Positions 1 to 12,700 are shown, counted from the stretch's first letter. The stretch is 64,000 nt of DNA from Salvia splendens (GCF_004379255.2 NC_056033.1:5808172-5872171), one strand, 5' to 3'. Translations and numbers: made by a program. Notes: generated from the sequence alone by a model not told the origin.

Positions 1-208
1 TGTGGAGGGGTGGGAGGGGGCGGAGGTGTATTGGGTGCACGTGTGGACGCTGAGAGATGGGGTGATCACTCAGTTTAGAGAATACTTCAATACTTGGCTC
101 ACGGTTAGGGATGTGCGCCCGCTCGGTTGCTCCGCCGCCCCTCTTTGGCAGAGCCACCCTCAGGAACTGCCGGAGCGCTCGCTGCCCGGCCTCTTGCTTG
201 CCATTTGA
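1..208 (+). CDS. Wound-induced protein 1-like (SnoaL/NTF2-like fold), 3' end only
   Basis: The reading frame is open from the window edge (first full codon at base 2) to TGA at 206-208 and gives the last 69 or so residues of a protein. The tail has the features I know from plant WUN1-like proteins: a WVHVWTLRDG strand, the ITQFREYFNT segment, and a C-terminus ending in PGLLLAI. These proteins have the SnoaL/NTF2-like cone fold. WUN1 is known as a wound- and stress-induced protein; its biochemical role is unsettled. The start codon and most of the gene lie upstream of the window, so the GTG at base 2 is not a real start. The sequence seen carries no lesion. The family call is from recall of the tail sequence only. 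Confidence 0.75.
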   Translation, partial: VEGWEGAEVYWVHVWTLRDGVITQFREYFNTWLTVRDVRPLGCSAAPLWQSHPQELPERSLPGLLLAI

Positions 209-362
209 TTATATACTATGAATATGTCTAATTCAATAATGTTTAACTTTTTTTTATAAAAATAAGTGTAAATTAAGTGTGAGAGTTGAATCCTAGATTT
301 CGCCGTTTGCGGACTAAAATGTTGCATCTTTTATTTCAGAGAAGTTGTATATGAATTTATTA
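209..362. other. 3' flank of the WUN1-like gene
   Basis: AT-rich DNA that should hold the 3' UTR of the gene ending at 208. It ends in TTA at 360-362, the left target-site copy of the Harbinger element that follows. I see no other feature. Confidence 0.5.
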
Positions 363-882
363 GACCATCCACAATAGGCGCCCAGCGACCGCCCAGCCGA
401 GCGCCGGCGCTGGGCGGTTCGCTGGGCGGTCTATTGCAGCCGCCCAGCGGCTGAGTGGAGAGAGAAACCGCGCAGCGCTGGGCGGTTATATGGCGCTCGG
501 CGGTCGGCTGGGCGGTCCGTTCGGCGCTATTGCAGCGCCCGGATCGCCCAGCGCACCGCCTAGCGCGAAAATTAATTTTTTTTTTCCGAAACATTATATA
601 TACGCGCTTTGCTCGTCATTTTCATTCGCACCACTTGTTTTAACGAGTACTCTCTCTATCTTAATTTCTGTTCAAGATCAACAACGGGAAATGGATCTCA
701 ACAACGAGCCTAGTTCCGGGAGTAGCGGGTCACAAACTCCGACGATCCCTGTGGGAAGTGGATGGGGTCAGGTGCCCGGGTACTACAACATGTACCCGTG
801 GCAGCAGATGATGCCCGGGGCACCAATGGGGGGGAGTCCGCCGGGGTGGGTACCCGGGATGCAGATGATGCCCGGGGGAGCA

Positions 883-1002
883 CCGGCGACACAGTGGACT
901 CCGGGGGTCGTACCGGCGACACAGTGGACTCCGGGGGTCGTACCGGCTACACAGGGGACTCCGGGGGTCGTACCGGCTACACAGGGGACTCCTGGGGGGT
1001 CC
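883..1002 (+). repeat. 30-bp coding minisatellite, four copies
   Basis: Four head-to-tail 30-bp units (883-912, 913-942, 943-972, 973-1002) encode repeats of PATQ(W/G)TPGVV. They fall into pairs by the W or G codon, and the last unit has diverged. This lies in the disordered N-terminal part of ORF1. Confidence 0.85.
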
Positions 1003-2029
1003 CCGGCGACGGCGGGGGATGTCTATCGCCCCAGTTTTGATTTTTCGACTGGGTCTTCGCACACATCGACCCAAACACCCTTGGGGTTTGATAGTTTCTC
1101 CTTAGATGAGTTGGGGTTTGATACTCTCGGAGCTCCGGAGACTCTAGTTCAAGGGGGGGGGGGCAGTGCCGGGGCGTGGCGCCCCAAAGAAGAAGGGCAA
1201 GAAGAAGGTCAGCGAGTCGTCGCAGCCGGGTGAGGAGGAGGTACGGAGGAGGTGGACGGACGACGAGAACGTCGCGCTCAGCAAGGCGTGGGTGAGTGTT
1301 TGCGACGATCCTCTCGTTTCGAACGAGCAAAGGATCGTCAACATGTGGGGCAAGATAGCAGCAGCCTACCAGAGATTTTGCCCGGAGGGGAGGCCCCGCA
1401 ACGGGGAGGATTGCCGGAAGGGCTGGAACCGAATCAGGGCGGCGGTCTCCCGATTTTCGGGTTTGTACACCAACGCACTCCGCATGATGAGCAGTGGCCA
1501 AACAGAGGATGACTGCAGGAGAATAGCGGAGAAAGCCTTCCCACTGAAGGGTTTATACAAGGACTTCACCTACTGGAACTGCTATCTTGTACTGAGCGAG
1601 TCCGAGAAGTTCCGAGTAGGTGTCGACTCTGGCTGGCCGAAGAAGCAACGACTGAACTACACCGGCGATTACAGCGGCAGCAGCGGAGGTTCCCACGACC
1701 TCCCCGAGACGACGCAGGAGTTCCCCACGCCGCGTACGGTCGGTGGCCGACCTCGCCCGATTGGGCGCAAGCGCGCTCAGCAGGCGGCGAGAGCGAACGT
1801 CGGGGCTTCCCAGGAGGTCCAGTCGGCATCCCCCCTTGGCCAATCCACCCAGGAGCTCAAATTCTTCGCTCGCGCCCAAACGCGCGCTCAGTTGATCAAG
1901 ACGATGGCCGAATGGCGGTGGCGACGGATCCCGTGGAGAAGAGCGTGCTTCAAACCTTGCTCATGAGCCTGCAGGACGAGTTGGAGGCTATACGGAGGGA
2001 GACCGGTGGCGGCGGCAGCGGCGTAGGCG

Positions 2030-2136
2030 GCGGAGGCGACGGCGATGGTGGCGGCGGCGATGGTGGCGACGGAGGCGACGGCGATGGTGGCGGCGGCGAT
2101 GGTGGCGACGGAGGCGACGACGACGGAGACGAGGAG
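2030..2136 (+). repeat. Gly/Asp-coding GGC/GAC repeat
   Basis: GC-rich repetitive sequence built from GGTGGCGGCGGCGATGGT-like blocks, with one longer block (about 2045-2075) repeated in tandem around 2085-2110. It encodes the acidic Gly/Asp tail of ORF1 and contrasts sharply with the AT-rich DNA just after it. Confidence 0.75.
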
Positions 2137-3211
2137 TGAATTGTCACTCTTTTTTATTAATGTATTTTTTTTTAAAATTAATGTACTTTTTTTAAATTAT
2201 TGTACTTTTTTAAATTTTAATAGTATTATTAAACTTTTCCCGTATATGTCTCGTAAATTAAATTCTGTATATTGTGTGATTGTTAATTATGTCATTTTAT
2301 ATAATTGTTATTAGTGATGTGGCTATTGATGTGGCTGGGCTATTTATGATGTGGCTAGGCTATGGCTGGGCTATTTATGATGTGGCAGGAGGATTTTTAG
2401 TGCGGATGATGTGGCAGTGGCTAGGCTATGGCTGGGCTATTGCTGGGCTATTCCTATTGTGGATGGCCTTATAATTGTAGATGGAATGCGAGAAGGTTAA
2501 ATTATATTTATGCAATCTTTAACAGTACTTAAGGTTTATTTTACAACATTGATGATGTGATTAACTATAACTGGTACTCACTCTCCGCGAATAAGAGACA
2601 TTCTCTCATTTTGAGATGTCCACTAATAAAAGACACATTTTTTGGTACATTTTTAGTACATAGAAGCTACGCTCATGTTCTACAGACCACTAACTTAAAA
2701 CTCATGGTGGTGAGCCAAAACATGCCTTTTATTCACGGACTGAAGGAGTACTTTTTAGATCGAAGTGATAAGATCATGATCAAAGTGTGTTGCATGATGT
2801 TTTATTACACGCTCTCGTGTGCTTGATCATGTCTACCTCATCTATCCGGTTGGTCAATCACTTCTCGTCACTGAGACATTTAATTAATTTTTTTAAATCT
2901 AAAATTAGATTTTAAGAAATAATTGAAATGCCCAATGGGCACTATTTAAAAGTATTTATCTACATTCTTTGCTTTAGTTTTTTTTTCACAATTTCTTTTT
3001 TTTTTGTTAATTTAATTATGTAATTTACCATTATTTTAATAAAATCCTAGTATTTTTTTTGTAAATTAAATTAATTGTGAGTTAAAATAAAAAAAATTAA
3101 AAAAATGACTGAATCGTGTAGGTTTTCAAGTTGCCCGTGCTCAAGAATTATAAATAATGCTTAAGAGCACGTAAATTACTTAAGTGGTTAATTATTTATT
3201 TGATGACATTG

Positions 3212-3282
3212 TGAATGGCTTAATGATAAGAGTATTGAGAATCGGGTAATGGGACCAGCTAGAGATCAATTCGGCAACACTA
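3212..3282 (+). repeat. Possible tRNA-derived (SINE-like) remnant
   Basis: The segment starting TGGCTTAATGATAAGAG resembles a pol III A box of tRNA-derived SINEs. It is followed about 45 bases later by GAGATCAATTC, a weak B-box-like sequence. No poly-A tail or target duplication was found and the spacing is long, so this is only a tentative relic. Confidence 0.25.
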
Positions 3283-6200
3283 GTCTCAATCCTGAACTTA
3301 AATTCTTAAGTAATCATTATGAGTTATGACAATGATATTAGCATTTAGGATTGTGGTGCCTACAAATTAATTATGGCTGCAATATTTCAGGTAAATCAAA
3401 CCAATGGTGAACACTAAACAACTGATGTGATTTACTATTATGCAGTCGGCAAATTATACCAAATCACAAAAATCATCTTTCTGGACTTTCCACAAACAAA
3501 ATGCTAGGTGTTTTCCATTCTAAACCATTCAATCCGAGCACATAATAAATAGTAGGCCCAATTCATTTTCAGTTGCTACAGCCCCTAACAATAATTGATT
3601 GAATTATTGGCCATAGAAGTAAATAAATGGATCATCGTTTCACATTTAAATAGATCTACCAAACCAATCAGGAAAGAGAATCTTATGTCAGGTTGTCAAC
3701 TTAGGATTCTTCAAACTCATTTGGACCACAATTTTGATTTGACACAAATGTATGCAAAGACTTTTCAAAAAGATAAGGGCAGAGGCATTGTTGTAAAATT
3801 AGAATCAAGAATGTAAACTAATGAAGGGCCCAATTTTGAATTACGAGCAGGCCCAATAATGGCAAGCGTAGTCTCTAATTAAGCCCAACTCTATATTGAT
3901 TTACGCCTTAATAATTTTTATTTTTTAATTAGACTAAACTACATTTTCATTTATTAAAAGTATTCATCAGAAATCACTTGTAGTCTAATTGGGTAATTAA
4001 TACACTACTATTATTCAGTATCAGAGGTAGACGATTTGACTCAAACTGTCGAATCAAAAAATATTAAAAAGTGGAGTAGTATTAGCATTAAGAAATACAG
4101 TACTACTATATTGCAAGTTGTACTAACATGTATTTTAAAGCCTTGATCTATGTATTCGTGACACACTAAGTGTTGTGTTTCATGATTTTGGGGAATGCAA
4201 TTAATTAACCTCTGTGGATTCGTTGAGGGAATAATTGTCGAACTAACTTTTTAGAAACTGATGTTTTAATATAATTAGGGGCAAATTGCCGCAAAATTCA
4301 ATAAGTTAGGTCAAATTTTGATCAATCTCATAATTTTAAAAATACTAATTATATTACAATGTTAGTAATATTTTTCTTAATTATCCTAACATATAGTTTT
4401 GAAGAAAAAGCATGAATTTCGGCTTTCAAATCACATAATTTCTTCAAATCAAATTAATGAAATAATTAAGAAAAATATAAAAAGTAAAATATAATTGATT
4501 AATTTTCAAATTGCAAAATTAACCAAAAATTTGATCGTATTTCATGTATTATAATTTGCCTCTTTAGTTAATTAGTAGACCTGACCACCTCACCATGACG
4601 ACCGTATCAATCAGCAAAACATTGCGCGTAACATGGAAAAGTGTATCCCACTATATATCTAAGAAAATATATTAAAGTGGTTTCAAAAATATTATTTTTG
4701 GAATCATGTAGTCATTACTTTTCGGCAAGCAAGATAGTTCAATCCAAATAATATTTTTGTAATTTTACAAAGTATACCACAAAATTAAAATTAAGAAAAA
4801 ACTTTATCAATTTTGTTTGAAAATTTAAGCTCAAATTGAACTAACCTAAGGACTAATTTTCTTTAAAAGTAATTTCCCAAACCACATATAGGTCAAATGC
4901 TGCATCAATGGATGTCACGTTACAAGCACAATTATTGTTCAGTCAAAACAAAAAGTTAAAGTTAATTAATTAAACCTTGTAGATTACAAAATCATGAAAA
5001 TTTAGTAGGCCCATAATTTTCACTTACATCCCCATCAATTATGTATCATCCCACCAACATCTGCCTCCCTTTATTTTATCTTAAATCTTTGATTTGGTGA
5101 AGATATGCCCATTAATTCTTACAGTTAATGTCTGATTATTAATTGGTTTAACACCTCATTAACCACTAATTCCACTTGTTATTTCTTCTTGCAACATTTT
5201 TTTACCACAATGTATAAAATTGGAGATTCAAATTCGTAATGTTTCAACCATGAATTCGTCTTTATTTTAATTTACCATTATATAACACCATTCCCAGAAA
5301 ATAATCAAAATTAACTATATATCTATAGCTCGCACGTGATAATTAATTTTGATAATGCATTGGCTCTTTAGATTTTTTTTTTCTGATGTCAACTATATTT
5401 TGAAAACGACATCTCTAGAAGCACCAACATTATTATATTAGCACCTTTTTAACTTAATTTATTCTATTGATTATAGTCAGTTAAATTCTAGTCATTTTCT
5501 CAATCAGATTAAAACAAGACTAAATAGTGTAGATTAAGATAGGAGCACTATGTAAACTCTGTTTATCAAATTTAACCATTTTAAATTACTTAGTGGTGCA
5601 GATTAGGTTGAAATATATTTGATGGGCTTTTTTTTACCTTCCAAACGGCTTAAAAACGTGAAATGTGTAATACTCCACCACTAATATTATTTTATACTAT
5701 ATAAATACTTACCTTTTCCGCAGATTAGATTATAGTCGTCAAATTTATTTTTTATTATTGGCTAATTGAGATTTTCACAATCGTTCTTGGTAAAGTTAAA
5801 CTTTGTGCAATTGAATATCTAAATGGTTAAAATTGACAATCAAATATTTTTTAGAGAAATTAATTAAAGACGAAATGAAAATGAAAAAATAAAAATAAAA
5901 ATAAAAATAAAGAAAGAAGGTAGCTAGTTGTCACTTGTCAAAAGGGCAATAATTAAGTAGAGTTTTGAAGCATGAATGATGAAGAAAGAGTTTTCCCCTA
6001 CAATTTACCCTTCTATTTTTCCGGTAAAGCATTTCTAGTATATTTTTGTTACAAGGTTCCAAAATGCTTTGGGCATTACATGTGTTGTCTTTCTTTTTTG
6101 TTTCTTTACTCCTAGCTTTTGGTGGAATCTATAGTGAAGACTGAAGAGGTAGATGGAAGGACCTGCACACTAGCTAGATGCCTAAATTTGATAGACCAGT

Positions 6201-7600
6201 TAATTTGATTATCGTGTTAATGAATGCTGTGAGATCTGATACGTGAATATGAGACCAATAAATTTCTAAAGAGGTTTCAATCCATCCCTCTACGCGGGAT
6301 TCGTCTGATATTCCCAACGTAGAAGTTGAACGAAGGGAGACGTGCGCCAAGAAGATGACACTTGATAAGAGAGAAGAAAAGATAGATTAGGGTTTTTTAG
6401 GAAAACAATTATATTTCTTGGAACTATAAAAAAAATAAACACTTTTTATACTAAGCTCTAAATATATATGATGTGGTTTGATTCTAATTCTATTAGGGAA
6501 AGAAACTAAAAAAATCAAAAAATGAGTTGATAAGTGATGACTCTGATAAATGACTTAAGACTCGATAACACGACCGAGTATTCATACAAAATCCTTGTAG
6601 CATTTTGGAGGTGTGGCTAGACACCTAGGGCGGCCTTGCGGCAGATGTGGATTGTGAAGAGGGCTTGATGGTTGAGCCGTGGGGTTTGGGACGTCGTATG
6701 CTAGGTCTTGTGATTGTTGGGTTGTATCGTCCTTCGTACAATGGTTTGATACAATCCCATTCGTTGAAGCATATTTGATACGTAAATGAGAGATCAATCA
6801 AATTATAATGAGGTTTAATCTTAAAATGATTAATAAGAGATGGTGACATACTAAATATTTAGGTTGATCTCTTTTTATTTTATATTTTAGGTTGTGATAT
6901 TTTTGTATTGAAGTATGGTCTTTTTGGTTGTGATTTTTTAGAAATCTTCGAGAGAGCTACATAACAATATCAACTTTTTTTCTTTTCCATTCATAGTCTA
7001 ACAAAGTGCCTATCAACATCTCAGCCCCTCATTTCCACTATGTGCTATTTTACTCGTTCGATTAGGTCGTATTCATAAATTAAAAAAATAAACGCCAAGA
7101 TTTATTTAATTATAATGAAATTGGATAAATCTTATCATATTTTTCGAAGAAATTCAAGTAGAATTTTTTTCTGAATTATTTAACATTTAAAACTGCGAAA
7201 GAATCCCAACTACATTTTCACATACATACACGCAATACACGCACATGTTTTTAAATAGTACTCCATATTTTTTTATATAAAGATGTTAATTTATTCTAAA
7301 AAATTAATATTGAAACAAATATTTAATGGAAATCATTACATTAATTTACAATAGTCATTTAAATATTTAATTCGACTCAACAACTTACCTTTTATACCTA
7401 AAATAAAAAATTGCAAAAATTAAGATTAAAACACGTTCAAAGACCATTTAAAAAAACATTGGAAGAAAAGACCAAGATTATAACTTCTAGCAATTTTTAG
7501 TAAAAAAGAAAAAAAGAGGGAACAATAAAAAAAATTGGTCATAACTTTATTTTAGTTGAAATAGCAGGACAAATTGTGTTATTCCTACTATATCATCATC

Positions 7601-7605
<5 letters not shown>

Positions 7606-7638
<33 letters not shown>
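7606..7638. repeat. (AC)n microsatellite
   Basis: Uninterrupted 33-base AC tract in gene-free DNA, about 0.6 kb upstream of the MIR164 promoter. Confidence 0.95.
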
Positions 7639-7639
<1 letters not shown>

Positions 7640-7856
7640 TAATACTTATTTCCCTCGGATTAACAACATAGTCTCTCCTACTTTTAATTACTAATACTCC
7701 AACTTTTAATCAGTTCATATGTCATGTCTGCAATGATAAAAGGTTATTAGTGCTGTAACATCATTCATATATAGTGATTGAAAGTGGTCCTTTTTTTAAT
7801 TAATGAAAACAAATTGTAAAACTTAAGGCCACACTTCTAGTAATTTCACAAATTCT

Positions 7857-7873
7857 CCCCCCCCCCCCCCCCC
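7857..7873. repeat. Poly-C run of 17
   Basis: Seventeen consecutive C residues within AT-rich DNA, about 370 bases upstream of the MIR164 TATA box. The length may be unreliable in any assembly. Confidence 0.9.
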
Positions 7874-8227
7874 ATTAATAATCGTATAGCGTTTGTCATG
7901 CATTTGCTATATATTACACAACATGTGATAATCATCATACAGAGGAAAAATATTTACTCCATAAGAAAGGGAAATGTAGAAATTCACAAAGATACACATA
8001 TAAAAAACACTAATATTTTTATGCCTTTTCACATTTTTATAACAATGCATGCATTAAACTCCTTAGTACTTATCCTAATACACATTTTTGACACAAGTCA
8101 TGTTTAATGTCTGAAACCACTTAATTATTTAGCAAATATAGTTACCAAATTTCAAATTAGTGAAGAGTTTTAACTATACACAAAGAATATGCCTCTCTCC
8201 ATGCATATTGAGCACACAACATATTGC

Positions 8228-8235
8228 TATAAATA
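8228..8235 (+). promoter_or_regulatory. TATA box of MIR164
   Basis: TATAAATA lies about 100 bases upstream of the miR164 stem, with a CTCTCACCC-type pyrimidine-rich region about 30 bases downstream where pol II transcription would begin. The placement is as expected for a plant pri-miRNA promoter. Confidence 0.6.
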
Positions 8236-8335
8236 CAAAGGGGGGAACTACTCCTCACCCCCAACTACACTCTCACCCAAAGGAATTAGTAAATTATATG
8301 TAGGAACAAATCAAAGTAATTGTGCAAGGTGAGCG

Positions 8336-8444
8336 TTGAGCGCGATGGAGAAGCAGGGCACGTGCATTACTATCTCCTCTACGCCTTTTCTGCTAATGTG
8401 AGTTAGTATTTCATGTGTCCTTCTTCCCCATCACGACCGCTCAA
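8336..8444 (+). ncRNA. MIR164: MIR164 precursor hairpin
   Basis: Positions 8346-8366 match the 21-nt mature miR164 as I know it (begins TGGAGAAGCAGG, ends CACGTGCA). The 3' arm at 8412-8432 is the expected star strand: pairing 8346-8366 with 8410-8430 gives 16 Watson-Crick pairs, two G:U wobbles and three mismatches, with 2-nt 3' overhangs. The stem continues below the duplex through TTGAGCG (8336-8342) and CGCTCAA (8438-8444), with a small bulge on the 3' side. The loop is about 43 nt. miR164 is known to guide cleavage of NAC-domain mRNAs (CUC1/CUC2, NAC1 and ORE1 types), controlling organ boundaries, lateral roots and leaf ageing. The primary transcript probably starts near 8260. It may contain an intron downstream (possible donor after 8474), but I cannot confirm that. 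Confidence 0.93.
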
Positions 8445-9714
8445 TCTTATGCCGACACGCCTCAACTTCTCCAGGTAACAATTGGAATTGTTTTGTCACA
8501 TGAAGATGTAATTTTCAAGCACATATATATTAGTAGTAGTTGTCAAGATAGATTAGTAGCGCTTTAAGAAGCATTTGTTGTTCAACAAAGTGAAACACAA
8601 AGCTAATGCCTGAGAGAGACGTATACGGTCGTCTCATCTTTGAAGTATATACGTATTCAACTTTCTTGATTTGAAATACGGTTTCATTTTCATATATTAT
8701 GTTTAATTAATTTCATGCTTTGATATTTTCATGTGACGTTATAATTTTGTAGGATGGAGAGTTTTCCATCTTCATGGGTGAAACTCATCAAGAGAATTTA
8801 CTTTTGTAAATTGTAATATGCTATAAATGTGCATATATTTATCGAGCTTAGATTGTACTCCATGATTTTTCAATGATTTTGCCTGGAGATTGAGAGAATT
8901 GCTCAATGGAGAAATAGACGTGTAAAAGTGCTTTGCTGTATCGTTCCCCACCTCAACAAACAAAAACAAGAGTGATATAAATAAAATACTAATTTGCAGT
9001 GATGTATATATGTTATTGATCATATGATCATATCCCATCCAAAAAAGAGGGGGGGAAACATAAAGAAAAGAGAAAGTTGTGATTCGTCCTGGCATCTATG
9101 CGTTATAGTGCTGGATTCCACTGTCCATGTTAGAGTGCTGAGTATTCCATATTTAGTACTCAGAGCCAAACTGATACAAAACCAATTGTATCACTGCATT
9201 GATCTATAATAATAGTAGTTATTTTACTAAGGCGCCAACAATATTATCGAAGTTCAATAATGGTTTCTCATCCACCCTCGTGATGAGTTATAGTGGATTC
9301 ACTTGTTTCCACGACATTTTACAAGTGGCGATTTTCGGATTTGGTTGTTACATCACAAACACCCAGTGCTGTCTGTGCCTGCAATTCAGGTGAAAGATTG
9401 CTCAGTTTCTTCCTTTCATCAGTTGCATTGTGTAACCTGGCTGATTAACAAAAGTACAACCTTGATAAGATACAAGGGCAGCTTGCCATGGTTGGAACCA
9501 ATAAATTGCACAACTGATCTACAACAGCTATGATGAGAGTATACCACAAGAAAATCAATTAAATTTGACCACCATCTTGCTTGAATCACACTCTACTATC
9601 TATGAGCGTAGAAGCAACTAGTGTCGAATTAACCATATCATAGATGACCAAAATCAGTTAACACTATAAGGGCTTTTACACTGACCACATCTATATGGCC
9701 AAAGGCTGCAGCTA
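8445..9714. other. Between MIR164 and the sugar-nucleotide transporter
   Basis: The first few hundred bases are probably the rest of the pri-miR164 transcript. The part next to 9715 should hold the 3' UTR of the minus-strand transporter gene. Open frames such as 8772-9095 and 9024-9209 have no recognisable content. Confidence 0.5.
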
Positions 9715-12700
9715 CTATCTCTGGACCTTCCCAATGGAGTGTAAATACACCGAGATCGAAACAACACTGCAAAAAACAATAATTTTGGTAAGGCTATATC
9801 TCATTCAAAGTTTCAAGCTAGCTGCCTCAATATTTTAATTGAAAAACACTACTCACATGGAACCAAGAAAGAAGGCAAGGGATGGATGAAATCCAAATAG
9901 GAAGATAGACACAACTGCCGTCAACAACATTGCAACTGATGTAGCGTACACCTGCAGAAAAACCATGAAAACTGAGTTTTTTTTTCCTTCCAAAAAACGA
10001 TAACATGAGACAGTAACATGATAAAGGAGTTTTTTCTTGCTGCCAACTACATTAGGGCTAGATAGGGATATCAAAGTTAGAAACATCAATACTTGTTTGA
10101 TAGGCTACAAACACAAATATAAGCTGAAGAACTCAGGGTTAAAACAAACAAATCTAAACCATTTTTTCAATGTTTCACAGGATATCCAGTAGAAGAATGG
10201 TGGTCATCTATCTTCATTGTGGATTCACTACACATGAATAAGACATGCCATCGGGTGTACTTTGATTTTATATATCAGGAATAATCAAAGTATCTTCCTT
10301 CAGAGACACCACGAGTTCTGAAGAGGTATATAAAACCGTAACATGTTTCATAAACTGTTTACCAATCGTCAGAGATATGCAACCATCTATGTTTAAGACA
10401 ATTTGTGTGTGCTCAAACATATATTGGCCCAACTCTAAGTCTCTACTCACTAGTTCAAGAACCTTATTTGTGTCTGCGACCTATTTCACACTAATCATGT
10501 ATATTATTTTCTCACCTCTTTGATACTAACCCATGTGGAAAGCATTTCAATGCACCGGTCCGAAGTATTAAATAATGAGTAGAATCTGATAAACGATTCA
10601 TGCTTCAAATGACATTAAAGTCTTTACCTTCACGATGTTGTCGGCATATTTCATGACCATTGATACGGCAATGCCACTGCATTAACATCGAGATTATTAC
10701 AAAAGGTTGGAGCAGATAAACCATTACTCAATGGTATGCGTGAACAATGTTTAACAGAATAAAAGTAGGTGTACGACTACAAGCAACAGGAGAAACAATT
10801 ATTTTCTCAAATATCTCAGCTGTACACTACTATTTGATTTTTGAATGTTCACATATAATATCTTGCTACCTACACCAAATAATTGCCCTCTTATGTATAA
10901 CCAGTAACATGCCAATAAAATATAAGAATGAGTTATGATTGGTTGCTCCTACTTTTCATATCGGGAAGTAAAATATTTATTTACAAAATTTCCAACTTTC
11001 AATGCCAATCAGAAATAGGACAAGCAGCATGCTCTGTGTTGATGGAGCATAAAAACTGCAAATCATCCAAAATCATCAACAATTTTTTTTGGGGCAGAAC
11101 CAGCATAACAGCCACCATACAGTTAAACTTACTTAATTCATCTTAAATTTATTATCTCAACCGAATTCGTATTCATAGTAACGGATCTTCATAAATACGT
11201 ACCTAAGAGCATGGTTTAGAATCATGAGAACAGTAATGAAAGAATATCCATGAAAGAAGCCCCTGCAACAGAAGAAAAAAAGCACAAACTTCTTTAGGAT
11301 GCCAGAACTGAAGTCAGAAGACCACCTAATAATCTGGGTCAAGAATGTTACTAGAATACATAACTATATGTGGTTAAATATGAATGAAAGCCCAGTGTCC
11401 AAGATTCATTAAGAGACTATATCAATATAGTTCCATCTATCCTTCAAGAGAAATTTCATTGGTCATGGAGCAGATGAGTGCTCAAAAATTTTGAATGCTG
11501 ATGTCTGCCGGACAGGTAGACAAATTAGGGAGTAGTTAACCTTACTTGTTCACAACAGCATCAAAATCTTGGAAGACTATGGTGATGGCATTGAAAATCA
11601 TCCCAAATACATACAACCAGAAGTTTTGAACATTAATGTTCCTTGAAGGCCGTTTTTTAATTATAGCCTAGAAAACAAAAACAAATATCAAACATTGTCC
11701 CAACATAATAGCATAATCAACAATACTGAGATAGGTCATAGGTCATTACAAAGGGGTGGACAATTTAGAAAGGTGATGCCACTCTAAGCAAACACACAAC
11801 TACAATCTCTTGCAACATCTAAAATGATATAAAGACCTTGAATCCTTTGTGATTTGGATGATGATGACAATGGTTTTTACCAGAAGAAGAAAACACACAT
11901 ATACACATAGAAACAAACGAACAAACATACCAACATCAAAGTTATCATACTGCAGAATGGGTGACATACTAAACGATTCTCTCTTTTTCCTTAAAAGATA
12001 GTAAAGGGCTGATCTAGAGTAGAGATTGAAGAGATGTACTACCAAATTACCTCAGTGTAAACTCCAGCAAAACCACTAAGAAGAGCCATCACCTGAAATG
12101 ATCAACTAAGAGTCAATGAAGCTAGACACAGGAAAACTGTAATGAAATATTTTCCTCCTCTGTTGAACTAAAAGAGAGCACTAACTAGCCTATAACTTCC
12201 TCTCTCTTTCTATAGTCCGCAACTGAAATTAGTAAGTGAAATGACTATTATTTTGTCCCCAAGGAATTCAGAATGGAATGTTAGATTATCATGGTTTAGC
12301 TTTTCATGTTCCACTTTTCCTGCTATTGCCGTCACAGACAGTATTAACATACTGAACAAAAAAATTAAGGGGAGACTCAAGTTTCAACTTACAATTGCCA
12401 TCATCCAACCTTGCAAAGGTGTCTGCAAAACTTTATCTGAACTGAAGAGGGAGAAAGATTAAAAGGCAAAGGTGAGAAAGACATTGACAATGGGATGAAT
12501 ACGGTCAGGATTCTGAGGTAAAGCAGAAAGAGAAAATCTGGAAAGAAAGATAATTCATGAATGTGTGTGCATCTGTGTATGTATCTCAGCCTACAGCAAA
12601 TACAATAAACATTTTAAGTTATGCTTAAACACAAGGACACAGATACACAGCCAGTCCATTGACAAAGAGATGTTGAGGCTAGCATCGATTATTAGCTCTC

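Larger units (their letters stand above)
691..2139 (+). pseudogene. Harbinger ORF1 (Myb/SANT-like DNA-binding protein), frameshifted
   Basis: Three consecutive frames together look like one ORF1 protein of Harbinger elements, of the type often mis-annotated in plants as a glutathione S-transferase T3-like protein. The likely start is ATG 691 (MDLNNEPSS). The N-terminal part is Pro/Gly/Met-rich and ends out of frame at an 11-base G run (1154-1164). The central part (about 1166-1910) carries the trihelix/Myb-like segment RRRWTDDENVALSKAW and the AYQRFCPEG region. A second shift near 1910-1925 returns to the first frame, which holds DPVEKSVLQTLL, a coiled-coil-like stretch and a Gly/Asp-rich tail ending at TGA 2137-2139. 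In the family this protein binds DNA and helps move the transposase. Here the two shifts make it a pseudogene unless one is a homopolymer sequencing error. Confidence 0.75.
363..2468 (+). mobile_element. PIF/Harbinger-type transposon A (ORF1-only, defective)
   Basis: A 2.1-kb element bounded by terminal inverted repeats. The left end at 363-378 reads GACCATCCACAATAGG. The right end at 2453-2468 is its reverse complement with one mismatch. Both sides carry the 3-bp target duplication TTA (360-362 and 2469-2471), the size and sequence typical of PIF/Harbinger. Subterminal regions are repeat-rich: GCTGGGCGG-type words at 379-500 and GGCTGGGCTAT plus ATGATGTGGC words at 2318-2450, likely transposase-binding sites by analogy. 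The only gene inside is a Myb/SANT-like ORF1 broken by frameshifts. No DDE transposase is present, so movement would need a transposase supplied in trans. Insertion is just downstream of the WUN1-like gene. Confidence 0.88.
2472..8200. other. Gene-free AT-rich interval
   Basis: About 5.7 kb without a convincing gene. Open frames here (for example 2557-2826, 3595-3816, 6582-6849, 7898-8107) are short, have no recognisable motif and do not join through splice sites. I see an (AAAAT)n run at about 5884-5910, a (CA)n tract, a poly-C run and a tRNA-like remnant, listed separately. The stretch 6580-6790 is less AT-rich and may be an old transposon remnant that I cannot name. Confidence 0.55.

Noticed and set aside
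490..690. Extension of Harbinger A ORF1 upstream to 490
   Set aside because: This stretch is the repeat-rich subterminal end and leader; the ATG at 691 begins the family-like MDLNNEP sequence.
6582..6849. GC-richer patch with minus-strand frames as a gene
   Set aside because: Two frames overlap out of phase and neither shows a domain or splice structure; it may be an old transposon relic.
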